A stretch of 54,041 nucleotides of DNA, taken from assembly GCA_027483175.1 (NCBI GenBank), contig JAIXVE010000358.1:1-54041 (forward strand), in the 5' to 3' direction. Numbering within the stretch: position 1 is the stretch's first letter; each line of letters starts with the position of its first letter. This DNA is from Verrucomicrobiaceae bacterium (GTDB lineage Bacteria > Verrucomicrobiota > Verrucomicrobiia > Verrucomicrobiales > V1-33). Below are positions 25,105-32,688 of this stretch, piece after piece. The notes under the pieces were generated by a model. It did no database searches and was not told the DNA's origin. It saw only the letters and a list, made by a program, of their open reading frames with translations. The translations under genes and the position numbers were made by a program.

Positions 25105-25355
25105 CCCGAAGAGGCCTGTCCAACCATCACCCACTCCCCCCAAAAAATCCGTCTTCCCGCCTCCTTCGCCTGAGAGGTCTGTCTCATTGCACGCCACCCA
25201 ATCGCGAGCCCGTCGCGAAGAGGTCTGTCCAATTATTCCCTGCCCATTATCCCACCTCCAATCACGCGGCACTGAATTCCCAGAAACCTCCAACCCGGCC
25301 ACCAGCACCCGATCGGACGCTTGCGCCCCTCCTCCAAGAGGCCTGACTTCTTGTG
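25105..25355 (+). repeat. second cluster of the short hairpin-like motif
   Basis: Copies include GAAGAGGCCTGTCC (25109), AAAAAATCCGTCTTCCC (about 25142), GAGAGGTCTGTCTCATTGC (about 25172), GAAGAGGTCTGTCCAATTA (about 25217) and CAAGAGGCCTGACTTCTTG (about 25336). The CACCCAATCGCGAGCCCGTCG companion block of the 23.6-24.3 kb cluster is also present (about 25193-25215). No gene is supported between 24949 and 25531. Confidence 0.7.
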
Positions 25356-25471
25356 TTCCTCTGTTTACCCCTTGGCCGCTCCCCGCCGCCGTCTGGTCCG
25401 TCCATTTCAGTCACGCACTCGCACGGCGAACCCAAAACCCAGCGTCCCCACGCACCCGCATCACATGAGCC

Positions 25472-25508
25472 CAAAAAAACAGGCGAGCCCCGTCGCCGGA
25501 GCCCGCCT
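25472..25508 (-). terminator. rho-independent terminator after sucC
   Basis: On the minus strand AGGCGGGC and GCTCGCCT pair (one mismatch) around a short loop, followed at once by GTTTTTTTGGG. It lies about 25 bases after the sucC stop. Confidence 0.8.
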
Positions 25509-25531
25509 TGATGATCCATGCAGCCGGTACC

Positions 25532-26716
25532 TCAGGCCGCCTTCGCCGCAGCCACCACCTTCATCGCCGCGTCCGTAAGGTCGGTCGCCGCCGTCAGCTT
25601 CAGCCCGCTCGAACCGAGCATCTCCCGGCCCTGCTCAACGTTCGTTCCTTCAAGCCGGACCACCAGCGGAACTTCCAGCTTCATCTCCCGCGCCGCATTG
25701 ATGATGCCCTGGGCAATCACGTCGCAGCGCATGATCCCGCCGAAAATATTCACCAGAATCGCCTTCACCTTCGGGTCGGAAAGCAGAATCCGGAACGCCT
25801 GCTTCACTTGTTCCTCGTTCGCACCACCACCCACATCGAGGAAGTTCGCCGGTTCACCCCCGTGCAGCTTGATGATGTCCATCGTCGCCATCGCGAGACC
25901 CGCCCCGTTCACCATGCAGGCGATGTCCCCATCCAGTCCGATGTAATTGAGATTGAACGCGCTCGCATCCACTTCCCGCGGATCTTCCTCCGTCGTGTCG
26001 CGCATCGCCGCCACCGCCTTCTGACGATACAGCGCGTTGTCGTCAAAATTGAACTTCGCATCCAGCGCCAGAATCTGTCCATCCGTCGTCTCCACCAGCG
26101 GATTCACCTCGACCATCGAGCAATCGCTCTCAATGAACAGCCGGTAGAGCGCCGTCAGCAGCTTCTCGAACGCGCGCAACTTGTCGCTCCCCAGCCCGAT
26201 CTGACGCGCAATCTTGCGGCACTGGTAAGATTGAATGCCGAGCGCCGGATGCACATACGTCCGGATGATCGCGTCCGGATGGTTCTCCGCCACTTCCTCA
26301 ATGTTCACACCACCTTCAGCACTCGCCACAATCACCGGGCAGCGCTCCGCACGATCGAGCAGAATCGCCAGATAATACTCCTTCTTGATGTCGACCGACT
26401 GCGCGACCAGCACCTTGCTCACCAGCTTGCCTTCCGGACCCGTCTGATGCGTCTCGAGCACCTGACCGAGCATCTGCCCGGCAATCTCCGCAGCCTTCGC
26501 GGGCGTCTCCGCAAGGTGCACCCCCCCTTTGAATCCGTTCTTGAACGTCCCCTTCCCGCGGCCGCCCGCATGGATCTGCGCCTTCACCACAATGCCCGCT
26601 CCGAGCTTCTCCGCCGCCTCCTGCGCTTCCGCTGCCGTCGAGGCCACGAAACCTCCGGGGGTCGGGACACCGAATTTGAGGAAGAGTTCCTTGGCCTGAT
26701 ATTCGTGGATGTTCAT
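25532..26716 (-). CDS. sucC: succinyl-CoA synthetase, ADP-forming, beta subunit
   Basis: The start is ATG at 26716 ([20 protein letters not shown]), the standard SucC N-terminus. The protein has 394 residues, close to the usual 388. ATP-grasp features are present: [47 protein letters not shown], the CoA/phosphate-interacting [17 protein letters not shown] and [16 protein letters not shown], and [16 protein letters not shown]. It forms the beta half of the TCA-cycle enzyme converting succinyl-CoA to succinate with nucleotide synthesis. The alpha subunit gene (sucD), usually immediately downstream, is absent: a terminator and repeat DNA follow. corA lies upstream on the same strand, 109 bases away. 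No Shine-Dalgarno site is visible. Confidence 0.97.
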   Translation of the reverse strand: MNIHEYQAKELFLKFGVPTPGGFVASTAAEAQEAAEKLGAGIVVKAQIHAGGRGKGTFKNGFKGGVHLAETPAKAAEIAGQMLGQVLETHQTGPEGKLVSKVLVAQSVDIKKEYYLAILLDRAERCPVIVASAEGGVNIEEVAENHPDAIIRTYVHPALGIQSYQCRKIARQIGLGSDKLRAFEKLLTALYRLFIESDCSMVEVNPLVETTDGQILALDAKFNFDDNALYRQKAVAAMRDTTEEDPREVDASAFNLNYIGLDGDIACMVNGAGLAMATMDIIKLHGGEPANFLDVGGGANEEQVKQAFRILLSDPKVKAILVNIFGGIMRCDVIAQGIINAAREMKLEVPLVVRLEGTNVEQGREMLGSSGLKLTAATDLTDAAMKVVAAAKAA

Positions 26717-26825
26717 AGGATATTGGGAAAAATGACGGAGCGCCGCGCGCCCCTCAGCCTTAGTGAACCCTCCGAAGCCGTCAAGCGGCCCCGTCCCCTC
26801 TCTGCACGCTCCCCACTCGGCCACC

Positions 26826-27935
26826 TCAAAGCCACTTCCGCCGCCGGAAATACCACAGCAGCAGCAGCGTGATCACCACAAACAACCCCCACACCAGCCC
26901 ATAACCCCACCGCCAGTGCAGCTCCGGCTGGTAATCAAAATTCATCCCGTACACCCCGGCCACAAACGTCAGCGGCAGAAACACCGTACTGATCGCCGTC
27001 AGCACCTTCATCACTTCGTTCATCCGCTGGCTCAGCACCGCATGATGAAACTCCCGAATCGACGTCACCGATTCCCTCAAGTGATCCGCCGTCTCGATCG
27101 CATGCCACGCATGATCGTAAAAATCCCGCAGAAACGGCGTGATACTCCCCGTCAGCAACACACTGTCACTGTGCTGCAACGCCGTCGCCACCTCCCGCAT
27201 CGGCCGCACGATACGATACAGAAAATTCGTCCGCGCCCGGATCGCATGAATCTCCCCAAGATCAATGTCCGCACCCGGCAGCGTCAGCTCTTCATCCATC
27301 TCCGCCACCTCTTCCTCCAGTGCATCCAGCGCCACCAGATAATGATCCAGCAACGCATCCAGCAGCGCCCAAAGCAGATAATCGGGCCCCTGGCTCCGCA
27401 ATCGTCCCTTCCCATCCCGCAGCCGCTTCAGCACCGGCGCAAATACCGGACTCGGCGCCTCATGAAATGTTAGCAACACCCGGTCTGTCAGCACCGCCGA
27501 AAAATGCTGCACGTCAAAATCATCCTCACAATCATCCGGCGTCAGCGTCAGTTGCCGCGCCGCCACGTAGAGATAACTCCCGAAGTCCTCAACCTTCGGC
27601 GGCTGATTCGTGTTCACAATATCATCCTGCACCAGAGGGTGAACCCCGTACGCTTCCAGCAATGCCCCGATCCGGTCCACATCATGCAGCCCCGTCACCA
27701 TGATCCACGTCGGACTGTCGCGACCCTCGAAACTCACACACTGCTCAGCCGTCTCCGCATGCAGTTCCCGGAACTCCCCCGCCGTATAATCCATCACCCG
27801 GAACGTCACCTCGCTCACCCGCTGCTCCCCCACATGAATCCTCTCGCCCGGCGACAACCCAGGCGGTCGAGGATCGCGCCTCCGCAATCGGGGTGAACGC
27901 GGCGGAAGTTCGTGTGAGCCGGGAACCGTAACCAT
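26826..27935 (-). CDS. corA: CorA-type magnesium/cobalt transporter
   Basis: From ATG 27935 ([20 protein letters not shown]) the protein has 369 residues; a start at 27971 would add 12. The cytoplasmic domain ([57 protein letters not shown]) is followed by a long helix and two membrane segments ([36 protein letters not shown]). The diagnostic GMN triad is at residues 330-332 in YGMNF, and the basic C-terminal RRRKWL matches the family. It should form a pentameric Mg2+ (or Co2+/Ni2+) channel in the inner membrane. It follows the DUF4380 lipoprotein by 48 bases on the same strand and may be co-transcribed with it. No Mg2+ leader element was recognised. Confidence 0.95.
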   Translation of the reverse strand: MVTVPGSHELPPRSPRLRRRDPRPPGLSPGERIHVGEQRVSEVTFRVMDYTAGEFRELHAETAEQCVSFEGRDSPTWIMVTGLHDVDRIGALLEAYGVHPLVQDDIVNTNQPPKVEDFGSYLYVAARQLTLTPDDCEDDFDVQHFSAVLTDRVLLTFHEAPSPVFAPVLKRLRDGKGRLRSQGPDYLLWALLDALLDHYLVALDALEEEVAEMDEELTLPGADIDLGEIHAIRARTNFLYRIVRPMREVATALQHSDSVLLTGSITPFLRDFYDHAWHAIETADHLRESVTSIREFHHAVLSQRMNEVMKVLTAISTVFLPLTFVAGVYGMNFDYQPELHWRWGYGLVWGLFVVITLLLLWYFRRRKWL

Positions 27936-27983
27936 GACCTCCGACCCTGCCCCGCCCCAGCCTCCACGCAACAGTGCACCGCC

Positions 27984-28961
27984 TTAGGGCACCCGCGCCG
28001 CCGCCGCCGCTTCCTCCTCCGCTCCCCGCGCCGGATCCCGCCGCCCCAGCGTGTACCGGTTCACCGCCTCGCAGCTCCCCCCAGGCTTCAGCACCTCAAT
28101 AGGCCCTAGCGTTTCCAGCTCGATATACGCCCTCTCCCCGCTGTTCGTGTAAATCTGCGTGCTGCTCCCCTTGTCAGGATAATTCCCAGTCGGCCGCTCG
28201 CAATCAATCCGCAGCACATGCCGCGCGCCCACCCACACGAGCCGCGTCCCGTCCAACCCGATCTTCGCCGACCGCTCCCGATCCCGCTTCCACTTCACCA
28301 ATCCCCCCTCGCTCACCACCCCAGGCACCACCTCCGACAACGGCACCCACCCACCTTCCATCCCGCTGCCCGCAGGCACCGGCGCGCACATCACCTCAGG
28401 ATCCCTCAACTGCGTCACTACCCACGGACTCACCGCCACCGGATCTCCTGACACTTTCTGATACACCGTCCGCACCCGCATCTCAGGCATCCCCGCCACC
28501 AGCGTGATCTCCCGCCGGCACCGCAACCCCGTCGCCCCATCCACCGCCGACGACAATACCAGCGTCTCCCCATCAATCACCGCCGCCATCGCCGATTGAT
28601 CAAACAACACCGGCGGCGGCCACGCCTTCGGCCAGTGCAGCGGCCACGACTCCTGCGGCGCTGGCCACGTCTTGTCACCCCCGAAATTCCGCCACTCCCC
28701 ACCACCCGGATCCACCGGCTGCCCGTGCAACCCCGCATCGTGCCAGAACGGTCCATCCATCTCCCCGGCCATCCGGAATTCCATGATCCTCCCGATCGAC
28801 GGCACCACCACCACCTCCACCAATCCATTCGCCACCACCAGCGCATCCGTCCAGCCCTGCCACGGACGCGCCGTCACCGTCACAGCAGGCACCACCGCCT
28901 TCGGAGGCGGCGAACAGGCAGTCACCATCGCAATAGCGAGGAATGGGGGAATCCAGCGCAT
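27984..28961 (-). CDS. DUF4380-type lipoprotein
   Basis: From ATG 28961 (MRWIPPFLAIAMVTACSPPP) the protein has 325 residues with a lipobox (MVTAC, C16). The body contains GLVEVVVVPSIGRIMEFRMA, GGDKTWPAPQESWPLHWPKA and TGLRCRREITLVAGMPEMRV, the pattern of DUF4380 domains, related to galactose-mutarotase-like beta-sandwiches. The C-terminus is a low-complexity alanine/glutamate tail. It is probably membrane-anchored and carbohydrate-related, but activity is unproven. It is the first gene of the minus-strand series DUF4380-corA and diverges from the di-heme oxidoreductase gene. Confidence 0.8.
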   Translation of the reverse strand: MRWIPPFLAIAMVTACSPPPKAVVPAVTVTARPWQGWTDALVVANGLVEVVVVPSIGRIMEFRMAGEMDGPFWHDAGLHGQPVDPGGGEWRNFGGDKTWPAPQESWPLHWPKAWPPPVLFDQSAMAAVIDGETLVLSSAVDGATGLRCRREITLVAGMPEMRVRTVYQKVSGDPVAVSPWVVTQLRDPEVMCAPVPAGSGMEGGWVPLSEVVPGVVSEGGLVKWKRDRERSAKIGLDGTRLVWVGARHVLRIDCERPTGNYPDKGSSTQIYTNSGERAYIELETLGPIEVLKPGGSCEAVNRYTLGRRDPARGAEEEAAAAARVP

Positions 28962-29117
28962 CGTCTCCCCATACACCACCGCACCGCCTCAAGGGAATAA
29001 AATTAACATTAAATTAAGCCCACCCAACCCCGCCCCCAATCGCCCCCACCAGCATTTTACCCTCCCGTTACAAATCAGCCCGTTCCCAACACAACAGCTT
29101 AACAGCACTCAGGCTCA

Positions 29118-29237
29118 ATGAACGCAGAAAAACAGGAGCAACCGCTTCTGACGCCAGAAGGGCTCCTCCGGTTTTTCCAATCGCCAGCCGCCCCCCGGCG
29201 ACCGGCAAACCTAGCAAAACAAAAACCAAAATCATGA
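29118..29237 (+). CDS. possible 39-residue leader peptide coupled to the di-heme oxidoreductase
   Basis: ATG 29118 opens a 39-codon frame (MNAEKQEQPLLTPEGLLRFF, then QSPAAPRRPANLAKQKPKS) whose TGA at 29235-29237 overlaps the ATG of the next gene (ATGA). CAGG lies 4 bases before its ATG. The frame contains the hairpin and T-run at 29134-29176. It has no recognisable family. It may be a regulatory upstream frame or chance. Confidence 0.35.
   Translation: MNAEKQEQPLLTPEGLLRFFQSPAAPRRPANLAKQKPKS
29134..29176 (+). promoter_or_regulatory. terminator-like hairpin (possible attenuator) before the di-heme gene
   Basis: AGGAGC 29134-29139 pairs with GCTCCT 29162-29167, and inside it CTTCTG 29145-29150 pairs with CAGAAG 29155-29160. 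CCGGTTTTT follows. It lies about 60 bases before the start of the di-heme gene, inside the small upstream frame, so read-through could be controlled here. Confidence 0.5.
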
Positions 29238-30496
29238 AAACGACTGCCAGCACTTCCCTCCTCCTGCTGTCCGCACTGGCCTTCAGTCAGGTCGTCGTCA
29301 TCGCCCAATCCGGTCGCCCCGACGGCCGCCCCGACGGCCGCATGCGCGCCCAACGAGGCATCGCCCCACCCCGCCCCGTCGCCCCGCCCCAACCCGGCCG
29401 CTCGCGCTTCGGCGACCCTCTCCCAGGCCTTACCGCGGCCCAACTAGCAGACTTCGCCCAGGGTCGCGCCGAATTCGAAAACCGCGAATCCCCGGACGGC
29501 GGCCTCGGCCCCGTCTTCAATAACAGTTCCTGCGTCGCCTGCCACGCCAGCGGTGCCACCGGCGGAGCCGGCCCCGTCACCGTCACCCGCTTCGGCCGCA
29601 ACACCCCTCAAGGCTTCGACCCGCTCACCGAACTCGGCGGCCCGCTCCTCCAGATGACCGCCACCGACTTCACCGGCCAGGAAATCGTCCCCTTCAACGC
29701 CGACGTCGTCGCCCACCGCCAGTCCACCCCGCTCTTCGGCCTCGGCCTCATCGAAGCCATCCCGGACGCCACCATCATCAGCAATGCCCAGCGTCTCGCC
29801 TCCGACGGGGTCCGCGGCAAATTCTCCGCCGTCCTCGATCCCGTCAGCAATCAACCCCGCGTCGGCCGCTTCGGCTGGAAAGCCCAGCAGGCCACTCTCC
29901 TCGCCTTCTCCGCCGACGCCTATCTCAACGAAATGGGCGTCACTAGCCGCATCTTCCCGGAAGAAAACGCCCCGAACGGCAACCCCGACCTCCTCGCCGC
30001 TCTCGACCACGTCGCCGACCCCGAAGACACCGTCGACCCAGCCACCGGCAAGAGCGACATCGACGCCTCCGCCGACTTCATGCAGCTGCTCGCCCCGCCG
30101 CCTCCCCTCCCACTCACCGCAGGAGCCGCCGCCGGCAGCCGCATCTTCAATCAGATAGGCTGCGCCGTCTGCCACCTCCCCTCCATGACCACCGGGCTCA
30201 GCCCCATCGCCGCCCTCAGCCTCAAACCCGTCCCGCTCTACTCGGACTTGCTCCTCCACGACATGGGCGAACTCGGTGACGGCATCCCCGACGGCACCGC
30301 CGGCCCGCGCGACATGCGCACCGCTCCTCTCTGGGGCCTGCGCGTCAGCGCTCCCTACCTCCACGACGGCCGCGCCGCCACCGTCGACGCCGCCATCAAG
30401 GCCCACGATGGCGAAGCCAGAAACGCACGCGACCGCTACCTGCGCCTCCGCGCCATGGAACAACGCCAGCTCGCCGAGTTCCTCAACTCCCTGTAG
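29234..30496 (+). CDS. di-heme oxidoreductase, DUF1111 (putative peroxidase/thiol oxidoreductase) family
   Basis: The 420-residue protein has a signal peptide (MKTTASTSLLLLSALAFSQV, cleavage near VIAQS). A Gly/Arg/Pro-rich linker follows, with a short tandem repeat GRPDGRPDGR. The two heme sites are C100VACH and C310AVCH. Family landmarks are PVFNNSSCVACHASG, GFGWKAQQATLLAFSADAYL-type sequence (here GRFGWKAQQATLLAF), HDMGELGDGIPDG and the closing APLWGLRVSAPYLHDGRAAT. It is expected to be periplasmic, transferring electrons between heme centres; the substrate is unknown. A strong hairpin terminator follows at 30538. Confidence 0.9.
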   Translation: MKTTASTSLLLLSALAFSQVVVIAQSGRPDGRPDGRMRAQRGIAPPRPVAPPQPGRSRFGDPLPGLTAAQLADFAQGRAEFENRESPDGGLGPVFNNSSCVACHASGATGGAGPVTVTRFGRNTPQGFDPLTELGGPLLQMTATDFTGQEIVPFNADVVAHRQSTPLFGLGLIEAIPDATIISNAQRLASDGVRGKFSAVLDPVSNQPRVGRFGWKAQQATLLAFSADAYLNEMGVTSRIFPEENAPNGNPDLLAALDHVADPEDTVDPATGKSDIDASADFMQLLAPPPPLPLTAGAAAGSRIFNQIGCAVCHLPSMTTGLSPIAALSLKPVPLYSDLLLHDMGELGDGIPDGTAGPRDMRTAPLWGLRVSAPYLHDGRAATVDAAIKAHDGEARNARDRYLRLRAMEQRQLAEFLNSL

Positions 30497-30537
30497 CCGT
30501 CCGCCCCGCCGCGGGCCACTCTGATCCCATCGCACGT

Positions 30538-30580
30538 CCGGCCCTGTTGCCCTCCGCAGCAGGGCCGGCGCGCGTTTCTT
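30538..30580 (+). terminator. terminator after the di-heme oxidoreductase gene
   Basis: CCGGCCCTGTTGC pairs with GCAGCAGGGCCGG (one T-G pair) around CCTCC, followed by CGCGCG and TTTCTTCTTC. The T-tract is set back from the stem, so efficiency is uncertain. Confidence 0.65.
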
Positions 30581-30585
30581 CTTCA

Positions 30586-31332
30586 ATGACTCCCCACCCC
30601 TCCCTCCTCCACACCGACCACCGCCCGTGGCCCCTGCCAGAATCCAACTGGATCATGCGCCAGGAATGGAACGACCTCGCCTTCCTCCACTGGGAAATCC
30701 AGCCCGCCGCTCTCCGCCCACTCCTGCCCCCCGACCTGGAACTCGACACATGGGGCGGCACCGCATGGCTCGGCATCGTCCCGTTCGACATGAAAGGCGT
30801 CACGCTCCGCGGCTTCCCCGCCCCTCCCGCCCTCAGCAATTTCCCCGAAATCAACCTGCGCACCTACGTCACCCACCAAGGCCGCCCCGGTGTCTGGTTC
30901 TTCAGCCTCGACGTCCCCTCACATCTCGCCGTCTGGATCGCCCGCTCCTGCTTCCACCTCCCCTACTTCCACGCCAGCGTCTCCTCCACCCGCTCCGACA
31001 ACACCGTCCACTATCAACACCAGCGCGGCAACCTCCGCTTCAAGGCTTCCTATCACCCTCTCGAACCCATCTCCCCACCACCCGATTCCTTCGAAACATG
31101 GGCCACCGAACGCTACTGCCTCTACACCGCCAACCGCCGCGGCCGCATCCTCCGCGGTGAAGTCCACCACCCGCGCTGGCCACTCCACCGCGCCGCCATC
31201 GACATCTCCGAAAACACGTTCCTCAAAACATGGCCCGTCGGCCCCATGCACCCCTCCGTCCTCTTCTCCCCTCACATCCCCGTCGTCGTCTGGCCCCTCA
31301 AAGACTGCACCTCCCCCACACCCGGCTTTTGA
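30586..31332 (+). CDS. YqjF-type DUF2071 protein
   Basis: From ATG 30586 (MTPHPSLLHTDHRPWPLPES) the protein has 248 residues; the in-frame ATG at 30547 lies inside the terminator hairpin and is rejected. Family motifs are MRQEWNDLAFLHWEIQPAAL, RPLLPPDLELDTWGGTAWLG, VPFDMKGVTLRG, FPEINLRTYV and GVWFFSLDVPSHLAVWIARS. The family has an acetoacetate-decarboxylase-like fold with mostly unknown function. It begins a three-gene plus-strand cluster with the YbjN-like and GYF-PH genes, at intervals of 38 and 2 bases. Confidence 0.9.
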   Translation: MTPHPSLLHTDHRPWPLPESNWIMRQEWNDLAFLHWEIQPAALRPLLPPDLELDTWGGTAWLGIVPFDMKGVTLRGFPAPPALSNFPEINLRTYVTHQGRPGVWFFSLDVPSHLAVWIARSCFHLPYFHASVSSTRSDNTVHYQHQRGNLRFKASYHPLEPISPPPDSFETWATERYCLYTANRRGRILRGEVHHPRWPLHRAAIDISENTFLKTWPVGPMHPSVLFSPHIPVVVWPLKDCTSPTPGF

Positions 31333-31370
31333 TCGTTGCCGACCTCGCTCCCCCGGCTACCATCCCCGCA

Positions 31371-31898
31371 ATGGCCTCCGCTGCAGCTGCTGTCTCCCCT
31401 CTCTTCCGCACCGTCGAAAACACCTTCTCCCGCATGGGCTGGCAATCCCGCCGCGTCCCCGGCCGTGAGGTCCTCGAAGCCGATTTCGAAATCCATCACA
31501 GCCACGCCCGCGTCCACGCTCAGGTCTTCGCAGAAATCAACGCCGTCAGCGTCGTCGCCGCCGCAGGGCACACCATCCCAGTCAGCCGCACCGGGGTCGT
31601 CGCAGAAATGCTCATGCGCACCAACAAGGAACTCACCATCGGCAACTTCGAACTCGACTACGACGAAGGCCGCGTCCTCTTCCGCGCCACCAACGTCTTC
31701 GACAATCCCTCCGCCAGCCCGGAAATCATCGCCAGCCTCGTCCACGCCGCCCTCGCTGAAACCGACCGCATCACCCCGTTCCTCACCCTCGTCCTCCGCA
31801 TGTCCCCTGACGAACTCGCCACCCTCAACCTCAAACTCTTCCTCCAGCGCGAGGACCTACTCCCTCCCGTCCCGGAAGACCCCGACTCCACTCCCTGA
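31371..31898 (+). CDS. YbjN-like protein
   Basis: From ATG 31371 (MASAAAAVSPLFRTVENTFS) the protein has 175 residues. ADFEIHHSHARVHAQVFAEI, MLMRTNKELTIGNFELDYDE and GRVLFRATN with a helical C-terminal half resemble the YbjN/type III secretion chaperone-like fold. No catalytic residues are expected; family members act as chaperone-like or regulatory proteins. The downstream GYF-PH gene begins 2 bases after its stop, so the two are very likely co-translated. Confidence 0.8.
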   Translation: MASAAAAVSPLFRTVENTFSRMGWQSRRVPGREVLEADFEIHHSHARVHAQVFAEINAVSVVAAAGHTIPVSRTGVVAEMLMRTNKELTIGNFELDYDEGRVLFRATNVFDNPSASPEIIASLVHAALAETDRITPFLTLVLRMSPDELATLNLKLFLQREDLLPPVPEDPDSTP

Positions 31899-31900
31899 CC

Positions 31901-32635
31901 ATGAAAGGCGACTGGTTCATCCTGCTGCCCGACGGCAAGCGCGAGGGACCCTACGAGGAAGGCGAACTCCTCGACTTCCTCGAATCCGGCGAACTGTCCC
32001 CCGACACGCCCTGCCTCCACATCTCCTCCAATCGCGTCGCCTCCGCCGCCGAATGGTTCCACGTCATCGACGCCGATGACCCCCTCGAACCCGGCGACGA
32101 ACCCGCCTCCACACCATCCTCCAGCGCCGCTCCCCGCACCCGCCAGCCGTGGGTCCCCGCCCCTTTCCCTGACGAAAAACCCGCTCCCCCAAAACCCCTC
32201 CCTGACCGCGTCATCTACCGCGGCCACCCCTCCGTCCTAACTTACTGGCGCACCGGCCTCTTCGCCTTCGTCCTCGCCGGCGGCGGCTTCCACCTCAGCG
32301 ACTGGCACCCGGAAACCTCCGCCCTCGGCCTCATCGCCGCCCTCCTCGCTCTCCTCTGGGGCTCACTCAACCGCCTCAGCCACTGCTACCTCATCACCAC
32401 CCGCCGCGTCGAGGTCATCACCGGCCTCATCGCCCGCAGCAGCCGCGAACTCCGCCACCACGACATCCGTTCCATCAACGTCGAACGCCGCGGGCTCTCC
32501 GGTCTCCTCGGCATCGGCAACATCATCTTCTCAGCCACCGGCGGACGCGAAGACGATGTCGCCTTCCTCCGCGTCCGCCGCACAGATTCCCTCAAAGACC
32601 TCGTCCGCAAACTCCAAGCCCGCGCCACCCACTGA
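31901..32635 (+). CDS. GYF-like and bacterial PH domain membrane protein
   Basis: The 244-residue protein begins with a GYF_2-type domain (DWFILLPDGKREGPYEEGEL, AAEWFHVID; residues 4-56). A Pro/Ser-rich linker follows, then a bPH_2-type domain flanked by hydrophobic segments (TGLFAFVLAGGGFHL; LGLIAALLALLWGSL). The C-terminal half has CYLITTRRVEVITGLIARSS, RELRHHDIRSINVERRGLSG and GNIIFSATGG, characteristic of membrane-associated PH domains. It is probably an inner-membrane scaffold. It is the last gene of its cluster and converges with the GreA-like gene 53 bases away. Confidence 0.88.
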   Translation: MKGDWFILLPDGKREGPYEEGELLDFLESGELSPDTPCLHISSNRVASAAEWFHVIDADDPLEPGDEPASTPSSSAAPRTRQPWVPAPFPDEKPAPPKPLPDRVIYRGHPSVLTYWRTGLFAFVLAGGGFHLSDWHPETSALGLIAALLALLWGSLNRLSHCYLITTRRVEVITGLIARSSRELRHHDIRSINVERRGLSGLLGIGNIIFSATGGREDDVAFLRVRRTDSLKDLVRKLQARATH

Positions 32636-32688
32636 CAGCAAGCCATCCCATGGCCCACCGTCAGCTCGTGTGATTCGCCCGCCCTCCC

